From: Mesoplasma photuris ATCC 49581
Lineage (GTDB): Bacteria > Bacillota_I > Bacilli_A > Mycoplasmatales > Mycoplasmataceae
Length of the DNA stretch: 64,000 nucleotides
Direction of reading: 5' to 3'
NCBI RefSeq assembly: GCF_000702725.1
Contig: NZ_JNJI01000002.1
Coordinates: 248,001 to 312,000, forward strand
Every line of letters begins with the position of its first letter. Within the stretch, counting starts at the first letter, position 1. The translations under genes were made by a program, and so were the position numbers. Below the pieces are notes generated by a model. It did not search any database. It saw only the letters and a program-made list of their open reading frames with translations, and was not told where the DNA came from. Positions 1 to 10,929 of this stretch are shown one piece after another.

Positions 1-1098
1 GAAGAATATAAAGATCAAACATTCACATGGATTGCTCCATTTAATTTAAACTTTAGTTCAAAACAATTTGGTACTATTGATAGTCTTTCAGATGTTGGTC
101 AAGCAACTTTCTGAGCAGACCAAGCAATTCGTTCAACTGGTACAGGTATTACAATTGAAGTAAATGAGCAATTACCAGAATTTTTAAATCATGTTAATAT
201 AAAATCTTTACAATCCGTAAATACTTATAATGGTGATTTTACTTTAGTTGATCAAGACATTTTAAACTTATTAACTGGTAGATCTATTTCTAAATATGTT
301 CCTGTTGATTATGATTTTTATGGAGAACAGTTAAGAACATTACAAGGTACAAATCTACCAAGCGATTTAAAAATTCCAGTCTTTGATATGAAGACGCCAA
401 AAGAACTTGTAGATGAATTAAATAATTCTAAAACTTTCTATATGGAAGATGAATTAATTAAGCAAGGATATGAAAATCCGTTTGATTATGCAATGCAAAA
501 TAGAGATTTCACTCAAAAATATTCAGCTTATACTGAACCATATGGAATCACGGGTGGATTTAAAGGGGTTCTTAAAGATACTCCAGGTATCTTTGCTGTT
601 CAAGGAAAAGGTGCTGGAGCTGAATCTATGAGTCGTTTATCAACTCTATATAATAGAGTTGAACTATCTGGAACAGAGTTAGGATTTATTATTACAATAT
701 CTGAATCTATAATGGCAATTAGTATATTCTTAATTATTGGTGTTATTTTAATAGCAATTATAATTATTTCAATTATGGTAGATGTTTATGTAATGATTTA
801 TCAAAGATTTATTGTTACAATGCGCGCTATAGGATATGGAAAAAAACAAATTATCTTAAATACTTTAGGAATATCTTCTGTAATTGGATTTATTTCTATA
901 TTTGGAGGATATGCCTTAGGTATTTCATTAATATCGGGATTATTAACTTTACTTCAAGGATATGGAGTTTATATACCGATGCTAATTTATTGATGAATTC
1001 CACTAGTTGTAATAAGTGGAGTATTATTAATGTTCATAGTATCATTTATACTATCGTCTATTAAACCTTTTAGAATTAAACTAACAACACTAATGTAA
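1..1098 (+). CDS. FtsX-like permease, C-terminal part (cut by window start)
   Basis: The frame is open from base 1 and ends at TAA 1096-1098, giving 365 visible residues; Trp is encoded by both TGG (near base 28) and TGA. A soluble, presumably external part is followed by a C-terminal block of about four membrane segments (roughly residues 220-350), the FtsX/MacB permease arrangement. It aligns over its whole visible length with the end of the large permease at 3666-9083, at roughly four identical residues in five by eye over the last 200. The two are tandem paralogues separated by a minus-strand lipoprotein gene. No ATP-binding subunit is visible in the window. The substrate is unknown; export or lipoprotein handling is only a family-level guess. 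Confidence 0.85.
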
Positions 1099-1106
1099 GA
1101 AATTAC

Positions 1107-1150
1107 AAATTAAAAATCTACCCTGTTTATAATGGGTAGATTTTTAATTT
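1107..1150. terminator. Bidirectional intrinsic terminator
   Basis: A perfect 17-bp inverted repeat (1107-1123 and 1134-1150) with a 10-nt loop carries A-rich and T-rich flanks in its own arms. It lies between the convergent ends of the FtsX-like gene and the lipoprotein gene, and overlaps the last two codons and stop codon of the latter (stop at 1144-1146). Confidence 0.88.
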
Positions 1151-3567
1151 GTTCTAGTAAAGTCTTCGATAATATATTTTAATTCTCCAGCTTTTGTTGA
1201 ATTATATAAAGCTGCATCTAATCTTAAAGAAACTTCATAACTATGTGGATTACTATTTTCATCAAAGTATTTAATTTGATACTTAATTGATGAAGGTTCA
1301 TCTGAATTTGCTAAATTGTCAAAAGCTAATAACTTAGTTTCTCAATTTCTATAATTTAAATATTCAATTGATTCTTCATCACTAGATTTTGGTCAAGCAG
1401 CAACAATAGTATCAATCACAGTTTTAATGATTTTGAATAATCCTTTAATTAAATCTCCAGATTGTCCATCATATAAAGTTGATAATGCTTCACCGATTCC
1501 ACCAGGTACTCATTTACCTTTCTCAATTCCTAAAAGATAAAATCCAGCTGCAGCACCTTTGAATGATTTATTTCCATTAGTATCTTTTAACGTATATCCC
1601 GAGTAGGTACTATCAGTTAATTTAAGACCCAAAGCAATTTTAGTTATACCTTTTTCCTCTCCTGTTCCTGTATAACCCATGAAGTTTCTTAGATCTACCT
1701 TAGTATCTAATGAATTGGTAATTGTAATTGTGTTTTCATCGACTGTTTCACCGATTACACTTAAAATATTTCCAACTTTTAAAGCCGTTTCAGGTAAATC
1801 ACCAATAAATGTTAATAAAACATTTGCAATATCAGCAATTGAAACAATACCACCTATTTTCATATTCAATAAATCTGAAAGGTTTTTAACATCTTCAGGA
1901 AGTTCTAATCCAGGAATTAATCCTTCGATTAACGAAAAGAATTCTTCACCTTCATAAATTGCTGAAATAGGTTTATTCATTAGTGGTGGTATTTTTGACA
2001 ATAAATTGTTAACCATTTCTTTATCCATGCCGGCAAATTCAATCAAAGCTTCCGCTAATGTATATTTTCCAACAAAAATAACATCCAAAATTTTAGCATC
2101 AAAAAAGTCACTCATAAATTGTTTTAAATTATTATTTGATAATATTGAAGAAAGAGTATTAGTTAAAAATGATGATAGATTCATTTTATTTTTATTATTC
2201 AATAGTATATCGATTAAAAAACCCAAAAGCGGATCATCTGAAATGCTATTTAATAAACTACCTATCATTGAAAATATCACTTCTCTCAAATAAGGGACTA
2301 CACCATTTTGATAATTGTTGGAGTTTTTTACTCAAGATCCTCCATTTACACCACTTATTTTTATCTTAAGGTTACCAACCTCAGAATAATCTGGATTTGT
2401 ATTATTATCAACTTGGAATAAAATTTTAAACACTTTTAAGTAATTAGAATCTCCTGTTGAGTTTCCTGTCAAGATTGATTTTAGAATTCTAATTATTCCT
2501 TGAATATCAACATTAATCATATCTGCAGTTAAATCTTTAGCAGTATGTTTTTCAATATACTCAAAGTTAGTTAATTCAGAATCAAAAAGATGATCTTCAT
2601 CGAATGTTCCAGCATCTCTAAAACCTTGTGATTCAAAGTTATCAAATGAAGAAATATATTGACTTAAGTTAATAACAAAATCAACCAACATTTTAATAGT
2701 TTCAGGTGAATTATCTCATTTGAATGTCTTAGAGTTTTCATCTTTATTAAATAATGAAGAAGCAACTTCTTTTCAAACTGCTTGAGTTTGATCAGACATT
2801 TGAGTATTGTTGTCAACATCATCTGTAAAATCCACAGCAGGAACTTTTTCAATATCAATACTAAACGATTTAGCTAATCACATGTTTAAAGAAGAAAAAG
2901 CAAAGTTTTTTAAATCTTGAACTGTTTTAACACCCAACTCTTGAAGTTCTTCAAAAGTTGATGGAGCATAATTAGAAATCATATCTCCAGTAGCTGCTAG
3001 TTCAATCATCTGATTATTTAAATCTTCATCAAACATACCTGCAAGACTTTCACCACCTAAACCAAAAGCTTGTTCTAAAAGTCCTGGAGTAATGTTAGTA
3101 CCTAATAGTTGATAAATTTGATCGAATAATGTTTTGATCAAATTGATAGTTTCACCAGTTGTTTCAATTTGAGTTTTTTCTTTTTTAACATCTCATTCTT
3201 CTGTATTTTCGTAAATATTAGTTTTTCTTCATTCTGAAGATTTAGAATCTAGGAAAGAATTAAATAATTTTGTCATTGATGTTAAATCTGTTTGATCGCT
3301 TGTTAAATCTTTCATAGTCATTTTAGCAATTTGACTATCAATTCTTTCAGCATCAAAAACATTTGTTAATTCACCTTGTGAATTCTCTTTTTTATGAACG
3401 TCAGCTAAAATAGTCCCTTTAAAATAATGAGACGTTGAATTTATTATTTGAGCAATTTTATTCTCAATACTTGACTGTACAGTATCTAGATATGTACAAC
3501 TTACAACAGTCACTCCTGTTGAAGAAAGTAGCCCTACCGCACCCAATATAGTTATTAGTTTTTTCAT
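1144..3567 (-). CDS. Large predicted lipoprotein
   Basis: 807 residues once five TGA-split pieces are joined. The N-terminus is a classic lipoprotein signal: two lysines, a hydrophobic stretch, then VVSC with Cys-24 as the predicted lipidated residue. The rest looks like an extracytoplasmic protein with no further membrane segments and no domain I recognise. It is divergently oriented to the giant FtsX-like permease at 3666 and lies between two paralogues of it, so a shared surface complex is plausible but inferred. A TATAAT box sits only six bases upstream of the ATG and no Shine-Dalgarno sequence is present, so translation may be leaderless. The downstream end overlaps a bidirectional terminator. 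Confidence 0.85.
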
Positions 3568-3573
3568 ATTTTA

Positions 3574-3579
3574 ATTATA
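3574..3579 (-). promoter_or_regulatory. -10 box of the lipoprotein gene, probably leaderless
   Basis: On the minus strand TATAAT ends six bases before the ATG at 3567. Transcription would start at or beside the start codon, and no purine-rich ribosome-binding site exists between box and ATG. Confidence 0.5.
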
Positions 3580-3606
3580 AAACATTTTTTATTATTTTGT
3601 GGTTAA

Positions 3607-3636
3607 TTGATTTTAAGATAAAAAAAGAGATAAAAT
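3607..3636 (+). promoter_or_regulatory. Candidate promoter of the giant permease
   Basis: TTGATT (3607-3612) and TAAAAT (3631-3636) are 18 bases apart, upstream of a strong purine-rich ribosome-binding site (about 3653-3660) and the ATG at 3666. In such AT-rich DNA the hexamers alone are weak evidence. Confidence 0.4.
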
Positions 3637-3665
3637 AAAAAAGCAAATGTATAAAGGGGGTTACT

Positions 3666-6600
3666 ATGAAATTAAATTGATTAATGTTTAAGCAAGGGAT
3701 TAAAAGTATGTTTAAACAAAAAATTCAATTTTTTGTAGTAATAGTACTTACTTTTTTGGCTGTATTCTTTTTAACAACAACAAATGCTTTAACAATGAGA
3801 CTAAATCAAGCATATGATAGAGTTGTTGCCAACTATGATAAATTCGATTACACATATACAAGAAAAGCAAGCGAAGGTGAGCTAAATTCTTCTAAAATGG
3901 GTTTTTTACCAATTTTAGACTTTATTCCAGATCAAAATAACTACATTTATGATGACCAAACTAATGAACAAAAATTTAGTTCTTTTAACTTATTACTTAC
4001 TAATTCGGGTTATGGCGAAGAAAATAACACATTTATAACTAAAACTTTTGAAAGTCAAGAATTTGAAAATCTTGTTTTGACAGGAAGTAATGCTATTTTT
4101 GATACATATGCTAGTTATTTCATTTCAACAACAGCAGATGAACAAAGATATTACGGAAATTCTTCAGTTTTTGATTATTCAAAAGGTATAAATACATTTT
4201 CAGAAGGTTCAAAAGACGGAACTGATAACGCTCGAGAATTTGCTGGTAACTTGACTAATATGCTTTATCAAAATTTTAGAACCGAACTAGCTAGTGAAAC
4301 TCACTTAGAAAGTTTTTCTAAATCATTATTTTACAAAAATTGAGTTAAGGAAAAATATAAAGTAATTGATAGCCCATCTAATGGTGCTATTGGTGTTGTT
4401 GGAACAATTCCAGCAGGGTGAGATTATTCAGGTGGCACATATAACGAAATTGAAGTTTATATTTTAAATGCACTAGAATCTGTTGCATATTTTGTTGTTG
4501 AAGAAATGAAAAATTTATTCACTTCTGGATTTAGTCAAAATATGAAAGAAGTTGTTCTTCCTTGGGATGAAGAAGGACCCGCCGGCGACAAAGAAAAAAT
4601 TGCCTTATTTTTAGATCGATACAATCAAATAGCTGATGAAAACATGACAATCAAATTATGAAAAGTTGATTATACTGATCAGCAAGGTATTTGATTAAAT
4701 GAACAGGTTGATATCGGAAATTATAATAAAGAACTTTTTTATGAATATCTAACTGGTAAAACAACCTCTCAATATCAAGAACCAATTAATTCTAATTTTG
4801 TGATTTCAGAAGAAAATAAATCATATCTATATAATGGTAAAGTTTCTGACATTGTAGACAACAAACCAACAACGAGTATAATTACTGACGGTTTGCGTGG
4901 AATGGCTAACCCAATGTCAGTATCATCATCTTGAGATCAAGAACAACCATTAGACGGATTAAGATCTTCAGATAAAACTCTTCCATTAGAAAAACTGGCG
5001 GTTGGTCAAAAATATGAGTCAGAATTTAATGCCAAAAAATATAACTATACAGATAGAAATTATTTAAATAAAAATATATATTCGATGGATATGATGCATC
5101 AAGAATTTGCAGCAGAACAAGCAGGGTTAGATATCATTACTCGTGAAGAAGCTTTTATGTATGACAAAAACACAAAAACTAATGTACGTTTTGTGATTGT
5201 GGATGATGAAGATGCATTTAATTATGAAGTTATGGCAGGATTACCAGCTATGGCATCAAATGAAGTTGTTATTTCACAGCAATTTGCTTTTAAAAATGGA
5301 TATTCTGTTGGAGATAGAATAAAAATTGGTAATTTATACTTTATTATTTCGGGATTTGGTGCAGATGCACTAACATATTATCCAATGGTTGATCCAGAAG
5401 TTCCAGCATCAGATATTAAAAATTCTGTAATTGTTTATTCTCCTAAATCAGTTTTACAAAACATTATTGCCGCAGGTAGTGAAAAAGATGTAATTTTTTC
5501 AACAATGTTTTTCTTAAATGATAAAGATGAAGATGCATCTAAAAACGAAACACGTGCAAAAGTTTCAAAATATGAAGTACTTTTACAAAATGATAAAAAA
5601 TCTTTGCAAAAATTAAATATGCTTGCAAATTCCGAAGATGTTTCTGCTTTTGAAAACTTTGAAGGAATTAATAAAATTAAAGATTTTGAAGAAACAAACT
5701 TTAATTTAAACTGAACTTTACAACCAACAATTATTAATATCGTCACAATAATTTCATTAGTATCATCAATTTTTATTTTAATCATGGCATTTACAACGAT
5801 TGTATTTGCAATTAAAAAATCAATTGATAATAACTCAAGTCAAATAGCTTATCTGAAATCAATGGGAACAAATTCATATAAAATTTCACTATCTTATTTA
5901 GGATATTCAATAATTATTGGACTTGTTGTAGTTCCAATCGCTTGAGTTGGCGGAGGATTGTTTCAAGAAGTTTTATCTAAGATTTTCTCAATGTATTTCT
6001 CATCAACTTTATATGAATTTGTGTTTGAACCAAAAATGATTTCTATCTTAATTATCTTATTTGGTGGTGGAGCACTATTATTTTCATACTTAATTGCTCT
6101 TTATCTAACAAGTAGAAATCTTTTAAAAATAAAAGGTGAAGTAAGAAAATCATCTAGATTTTCTAAAGTAAAATTACAATCAAAATTTGCATCTAACTTA
6201 CCATTCTCGTTTAAGTTCCCAGTAAAACTAGCAACAAGAGGTTGAAAACAAATATTTATGATTACAGGAGTTACATTTATTTCAACGATTGTAATAAGTA
6301 TTTCAGCTGCAGTCCCATCCGTATTAGATATTTACATTAAAAATGCTACTAAGTATTTTAACTATCAAAATGCTTATACAATGAATCAACCGATTGTAAA
6401 TTTACCAACATCTAAACCATCATTAAATCCTTGAGAAGGATTACCTACAACAGAAAGTTTATATGTTGATCCAATACAATATACAGAAGGCACAGATCCA
6501 AATGGAAATCCAATAAGTTCGTTTAAAGAAGCTACAGATATTTATTTTGATAATGTTAAGTATTACAACGACTCAGTTGGTGATAACAACATTTATCCTT

Positions 6601-9083
6601 TAATTATGGGGGACGCAAATAATCCTCAATGATTCGAGCAATATGCTTTATCAGGTGATCTATCAACTTCTACAAAAGAAGATGGGGAATTACCACCAGA
6701 ATTATTATTCCGATATGTGGTTCCTTTATTAGGTCATATTCCTAACTTAAATGGGGTAACAATTACTCCAGGAACATTCGAAAGAATTAATAACTATTTC
6801 TGAAACGCAAACATTGATCCAATGACTGGAAAAGAATATACTCCTCAAAATGAATGAGATGTAAAATCAAAACAAGTAAAAAATGCTGGTGCTCTATTTA
6901 ACCAAATTTTACCTCTATTGATTGATATGATTAAAGACACTGATTTAGGACAAGAAATTGAAATTTCTGAATCATCTTCATGAAAAGAAGCTTTAATTCT
7001 ATTGGCTATGTCATTCTTACCAAATACAGGTCAACAATTCTTGAAAGATTCTCCAAATAGAGCTTCTCAATTTGTAATTGGTTTAAATGTTGAAAACTAT
7101 ACTCCAGGTCAAGAAACATTAGCAACAGAATTGGTTGCCAATGTTGGTAATGAAGAAAAACTAATGCCAATCACAGGTACAAAAGCTGGTCAAACAATTT
7201 ATAAAATTGATGAAATTTCACAAGAAAATATTAATTCAACATTTATTAAAGATGGTGAAACAATTACTCAATTAGAAACGTTATTTGAATCTAATGGAAC
7301 AAAAAAACCCCAAACTCCAATTAAAATGTCGAATGGATTTGTAATTTATGATCCAAGCAAACCAGATACATTAAACATACCTGCGATTACTAACTTAATG
7401 TCAGAGACTCAATATAATTTAGATGATGGTATTTCAATTAATTCAATTGCAAATGCAAGTTTAAAAATTGGTAATGAGAAATTTATACCAACAAATGCTT
7501 GAATTTATGACAACAGAGAGTTAACTCAAAATGACAACCCAGAAGTTAGCGAATTATTTGGTGAAAATGCTAATAATAAGAAAACTTCAATGAATGGTGA
7601 TTGAATTAAGGCATCAGACATTGATCCAAATAAAATATCACATTCAAAAGAATTAGAATTTTCAGATAATGAAAGTGCAAGCAAAAACGCAGCATTTTCT
7701 AATAGTGCTTCTTGATTTATTAGTACTGCATTAGAAGGTAATGAAATGTCAGCTGAAAGTATTCATTATGAATTAAGACCATATTACCACTACAATAACT
7801 TGAAATTATTTGTTCCAAATGAATTAGTAGAATCTGCTAACTTATTAAGTGGTAATGGTAATCCTAAAGGCATCATCAATGATAAAGAATTGGCATGAAC
7901 AAAAAATGCTAGAGCATGAGCTGGAACCGATATTACTTATGACAAATTACCTGAATCAGTTCAAGCTGCTTGAGGAGAAGAGTATAATGGCGATACATTC
8001 ACATGAATTGCACCTTTCAATTTAAACTTCTCAACAAAATCTGACCAACAATTTGGTTCGTTAACTCAAATTACAGACATTTCAAAATCTACTTTCTGAG
8101 CAGATCAAGCAATTCGTCCAACAGGAACTGGTGTTACAATCGAAGTAAATGATCAATTACCAAGTTTCTTAAAAAACGTTAATGTTAAATCTCTTGAATC
8201 TGTAGATACTTATAATGGTGATTTCACTTTAGTTGATCAAGATATTTTAAATTTATTAACTGGTAGATCTATTTCTAAATATATTCCTGTTGATTATGAT
8301 TTCTATGGTGATTATAAGAGAACATTACAAGGAACTAATTTACCAAAAGGTTTAGAAATACCTGTATTTGATATGAAAACACCAACACAACTTGTTGATG
8401 AATTAAATAATTCTAAAACTTTCTATATGGAAGAAAAACTAATCGAACAAGGATATGAAAACCCATTTGATTATGCAATTCAGAATAGAGACTTTACTCA
8501 AAAATACTCAGCATACACTGAACCATTTGGAGTTACAGGTGGATTTAAAGGAGTTCTTAAAGATACTCCAGGTATCTTTGCTATTCAAGGACAAGGTGGA
8601 GAAGACGATGTAATGAGTCGTTTGTCAATTCTTTACAACACCGTTGATTTAGCGGGAAACGAATTAGGATTGATTATCACAATGTCAGAATCAATTATGG
8701 CAATTAGTATTTTCTTAATTATTGGAATTATTTTAATTGCGGTATTAATTATTTCAATCATGGTCGATGTATATGTAATGATTTACCAAAAATTCATTGT
8801 TACAATGCGAGCTCTTGGTTATGGAAAACGTCGAATCATTATTAATGCTTTAGGTATATCTTCAGGATTTGGATTTGTTGCAATATTTGGTGGATATTTC
8901 TTAGGTATTCTATCAATATCAGGAATACTAACCTTGTTACAATTATTCGGAATTTATATCCCAATGTTAATTTACTGATGAGTTCCATTCGTTGTTGTAG
9001 GTGGAGTACTATTAATATTTGTACTTTCATGTCTGCTATCAATGATAAAACCATTCAAAATCAAATTGACATCATTAATGTAA
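3666..9083 (+). CDS. Giant FtsX-like ABC transporter permease
   Basis: 1805 residues after reading TGA as Trp; the start has a strong GGGGG-type ribosome-binding site seven bases upstream. Order of parts: an N-terminal membrane segment (about residues 18-38), a long hydrophilic external region, a first FtsX-type block of membrane segments (about 685-815), a further membrane segment after a KXATRGW-like stretch (about 860-885), a second very long external region, and a C-terminal FtsX block (about 1665-1800). This duplicated loop-plus-permease layout is that of FtsX/MacB-family permeases, here much enlarged. Its C-terminal 365 residues match the partial gene at the window start. Function and substrate are unknown; the energy-supplying ATPase must be encoded elsewhere. 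Confidence 0.88.
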
Positions 9084-9108
9084 AAAAGCACTTACTTAGT
9101 GCTTTTTT
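9082..9108 (+). terminator. Terminator of the giant permease gene
   Basis: Stem of A-tract plus GCACT (to 9092), loop TACTT, AGTGC (9098-9102) then six T. The 5' arm begins inside the TAA stop codon. Confidence 0.85.
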
Positions 9109-9141
9109 ATTTTGATATAAGAAAAAATATTTAAAATAATA

Positions 9142-9147
9142 TATAAT
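9142..9147 (+). promoter_or_regulatory. -10 box of the rpsF operon
   Basis: A perfect TATAAT about 75 bases before the rpsF start. No convincing -35 hexamer is visible 16-18 bases upstream. Confidence 0.5.
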
Positions 9148-9149
9148 AT

Positions 9150-9221
9150 ATATTGCGAGTTAATTACACGGATTAGCTCCTTGGCTTAACGGCCCACAAG
9201 ACCATAAGGAGGAAATTAATT
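9150..9221 (+). promoter_or_regulatory. rpsF 5' leader, possible S6:S18 autoregulatory element
   Basis: About 70 nt of untranslated leader between the -10 box and rpsF is unusually GC-rich for this genome (CACGGATTAG, AACGGCCCAC). CCTTGG (from 9179) can pair with CC-AT-AAGG (to 9210), which would close a stem just before or over the AAGGAGG ribosome-binding site. Many bacterial rpsF operons are controlled by the S6:S18 complex binding a CCG-containing leader; assigning this leader to that class is inference. Confidence 0.4.
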
Positions 9222-9668
9222 ATGATTAGAAAATATGAAATTATGTTCATTATCGATCAAGACGTACAAAACGTTAAAGAAACTTCTGATAAATTAGTTA
9301 ATATTTTAGCAGAAGGTGGAAAAGTATTAGAAATTGCCGATTGAGGTTTAATGGATTTTGCTTATGAAATCAACCACAAGAAAAAAGGACACTACTCAGT
9401 TGTTATTGTTGAAACAACATCTGAAGCTGTTGCTGAAATGGAACGTATTGCAGGAATTGATAAAGCAGTTGTTAGAACTTTAGTTTTAAATACAGAAAAC
9501 GTACAAGACTACATTCAATCAACAGTATTATCAAAAACAGACATGACAAAATTCGAAGAAGAACGTCGTGAAAGAAGAAACTTTAAAAAACCATTTAACA
9601 AAAACTTTAACAATAATGCTGAACACGCTCCAAAAGCTGCATCAGCTAAAACTAGTTCAGTTAAGTAG
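9222..9668 (+). CDS. rpsF: Small ribosomal subunit protein bS6
   Basis: 148 residues, starting with the typical MIRKYEIMFI strand of bS6 after an AAGGAGG ribosome-binding site. The first 95 or so residues form the ferredoxin-like S6 fold and include the conserved GLMDFAYEINHKKKGHY region. The remaining 50 form a charged, low-complexity tail rich in Arg, Lys, Asn and Ala that is longer than in the shortest bacterial S6 proteins. In the ribosome S6 pairs with S18 on the 30S platform. First gene of rpsF-ssb-rpsR, the common bacterial order. Confidence 0.96.
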
Positions 9669-9699
9669 TTTTATTAATTAAGAAAAGGAGATTATCTTT

Positions 9700-10164
9700 A
9701 TGAATCAAGTTGTTATTATCGGAAGAATCACTAAAGATCCAGAATTACGTACAGCAACAAACGGGAAACCATTTGTTGGGTTTACAGTAGCTGTATCAGA
9801 ATATAGTGGTGGAAATGAATTTACAAACTTTATCCCATGTATGGCTTTTGATAAAAATGCTGAAAACATGGCTAAGTTCCTAAAAAAAGGAGCACAAGTT
9901 GCTGTGAGTGGAAGAATATCAGTTAGATCAAGAGAAGTTGATGGACGTCGTCAAGACGCAGTTAATGTTAACGCAGACCGTGTACAATTTTTAGATAGCA
10001 AAACTACATCATCAAACTCAAGTTCTAATTCTGAATATGTTAAAAATGATTCAAACATTGACTTAGATCAAATGAATTCATTTGCCGGAAATAACCAACC
10101 AATTAAAGATACTTCAAGTGTTGAAGACATCATTGAAAATGATGATTCAATTTTATGAGATTAA
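9700..10164 (+). CDS. ssb: Single-stranded DNA-binding protein
   Basis: 154 residues. The OB-fold starts MNQVVIIGRITKDPELR and continues through TVAVSEYSGG and the INVNADRVQFL-like end (here VNVNADRVQFL), about residues 1-108. A Ser/Asn-rich linker leads to an acidic tip. Read with code 4 the gene goes through a TGA (10156-10158) and ends ENDDSILWD: an acidic stretch plus a hydrophobic residue near the C-terminus, a variant of the usual DDDIPF partner-binding tip. It sits between rpsF and rpsR with its own AAGGAG site. Confidence 0.96.
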
Positions 10165-10182
10165 TAGAGGAGGATATATTTT

Positions 10183-10410
10183 ATGCAAAAAAAATTCGTT
10201 AAAAAAAGAAAAAAAATTAGTTACATTAAAAAAGCTAATATTTCTTACATCGATTATAAAGATATTGAATTATTAAAAAAATTCATTTCAGGTAACGGTC
10301 AAATTTTACCAAGAAGAGTTACTGGGACAAACCCAAGTGAACAAAGAAAATTGGCATTAGCTATTAAAAAAGCACGTCAAATGGCATTATTACCATTCGT
10401 TATTGAATAA
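10183..10410 (+). CDS. rpsR: Small ribosomal subunit protein bS18
   Basis: 75 residues, the normal length for bS18. The basic N-terminus is followed by the conserved core [22 protein letters not shown] and [19 protein letters not shown]. Third gene of the rpsF-ssb-rpsR operon, preceded by AGAGGAGG and followed by a UUCG-capped terminator. S18 binds 16S rRNA together with S6 on the platform. Confidence 0.97.
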   Translation: MQKKFVKKRKKISYIKKANISYIDYKDIELLKKFISGNGQILPRRVTGTNPSEQRKLALAIKKARQMALLPFVIE

Positions 10411-10411
10411 G

Positions 10412-10436
10412 AAAAATTGCTTCGGCAATTTTTTTA
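10412..10436 (+). terminator. Terminator of the rpsF-ssb-rpsR operon
   Basis: AAAAATTGC (10412-10420), TTCG tetraloop, GCAATTTTT (10425-10433) running into a T tract. Confidence 0.92.
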
Positions 10437-10484
10437 TTTTTTGAAGTTTTAAGTTAAAATATAAATATAGAAAAAGGTGATTTT

Positions 10485-10928
10485 ATGAAAGTTATATTTT
10501 TAAAAGATGTTAAAGGTCAAGGAAAAAAAGATGAAGTAAAAGAAGTGTCTGATGGATACGCTAAAAACTTTTTATTTCCAAGAGGATTAGTTAAATTAGC
10601 AACAGAAAATAGTATAAAAACTTTAAATACCAAATTACAAACAGCTAAAGAAGAAGAAAATCTTGCAAAAGCTGAAACATTACAATTAAAATCAAAATTA
10701 GAAGAAATTACTTTGCATTTTAAATTACAAGTAATTGATGAAAAAGCATTTGGTTCAATTTCAAATCAAGATATTGTTGATCAAATGAAAAATGTTTATA
10801 AAATTGAATTAGATAAACGTAAATTTGTGAATTTTAAAAACTTAAATACATTAGGAATTCACTATTTAAAAATAAAATTAGACTTTAGTATTGAAGCAAA
10901 AATAAAAGTAGAAGTTAAGGAAGCTTAA
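10485..10928 (+). CDS. rplI: Large ribosomal subunit protein bL9
   Basis: 147 residues. The N-terminal domain has the family signature [36 protein letters not shown], then a long charged helix and a C-terminal rRNA-binding domain, giving the usual dumbbell shape. AT-rich -10-like hexamers lie in the short gap after the rpsR terminator, so it probably starts its own transcript. It ends one base before dnaB, implying co-transcription. Confidence 0.96.
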   Translation: MKVIFLKDVKGQGKKDEVKEVSDGYAKNFLFPRGLVKLATENSIKTLNTKLQTAKEEENLAKAETLQLKSKLEEITLHFKLQVIDEKAFGSISNQDIVDQMKNVYKIELDKRKFVNFKNLNTLGIHYLKIKLDFSIEAKIKVEVKEA

Positions 10929-10929
10929 G

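Noticed and set aside
1679-2369. Overlapping plus-strand open frames opposite the large lipoprotein gene
   Set aside because: They lie entirely antisense to a single continuous minus-strand frame with a signal peptide, and have no ribosome-binding sites.
4344-8372. Apparent fragmentation of the giant permease into pseudogene pieces
   Set aside because: All breaks are TGA codons in one frame, at positions expected for Trp; no frameshift or TAA/TAG is present.
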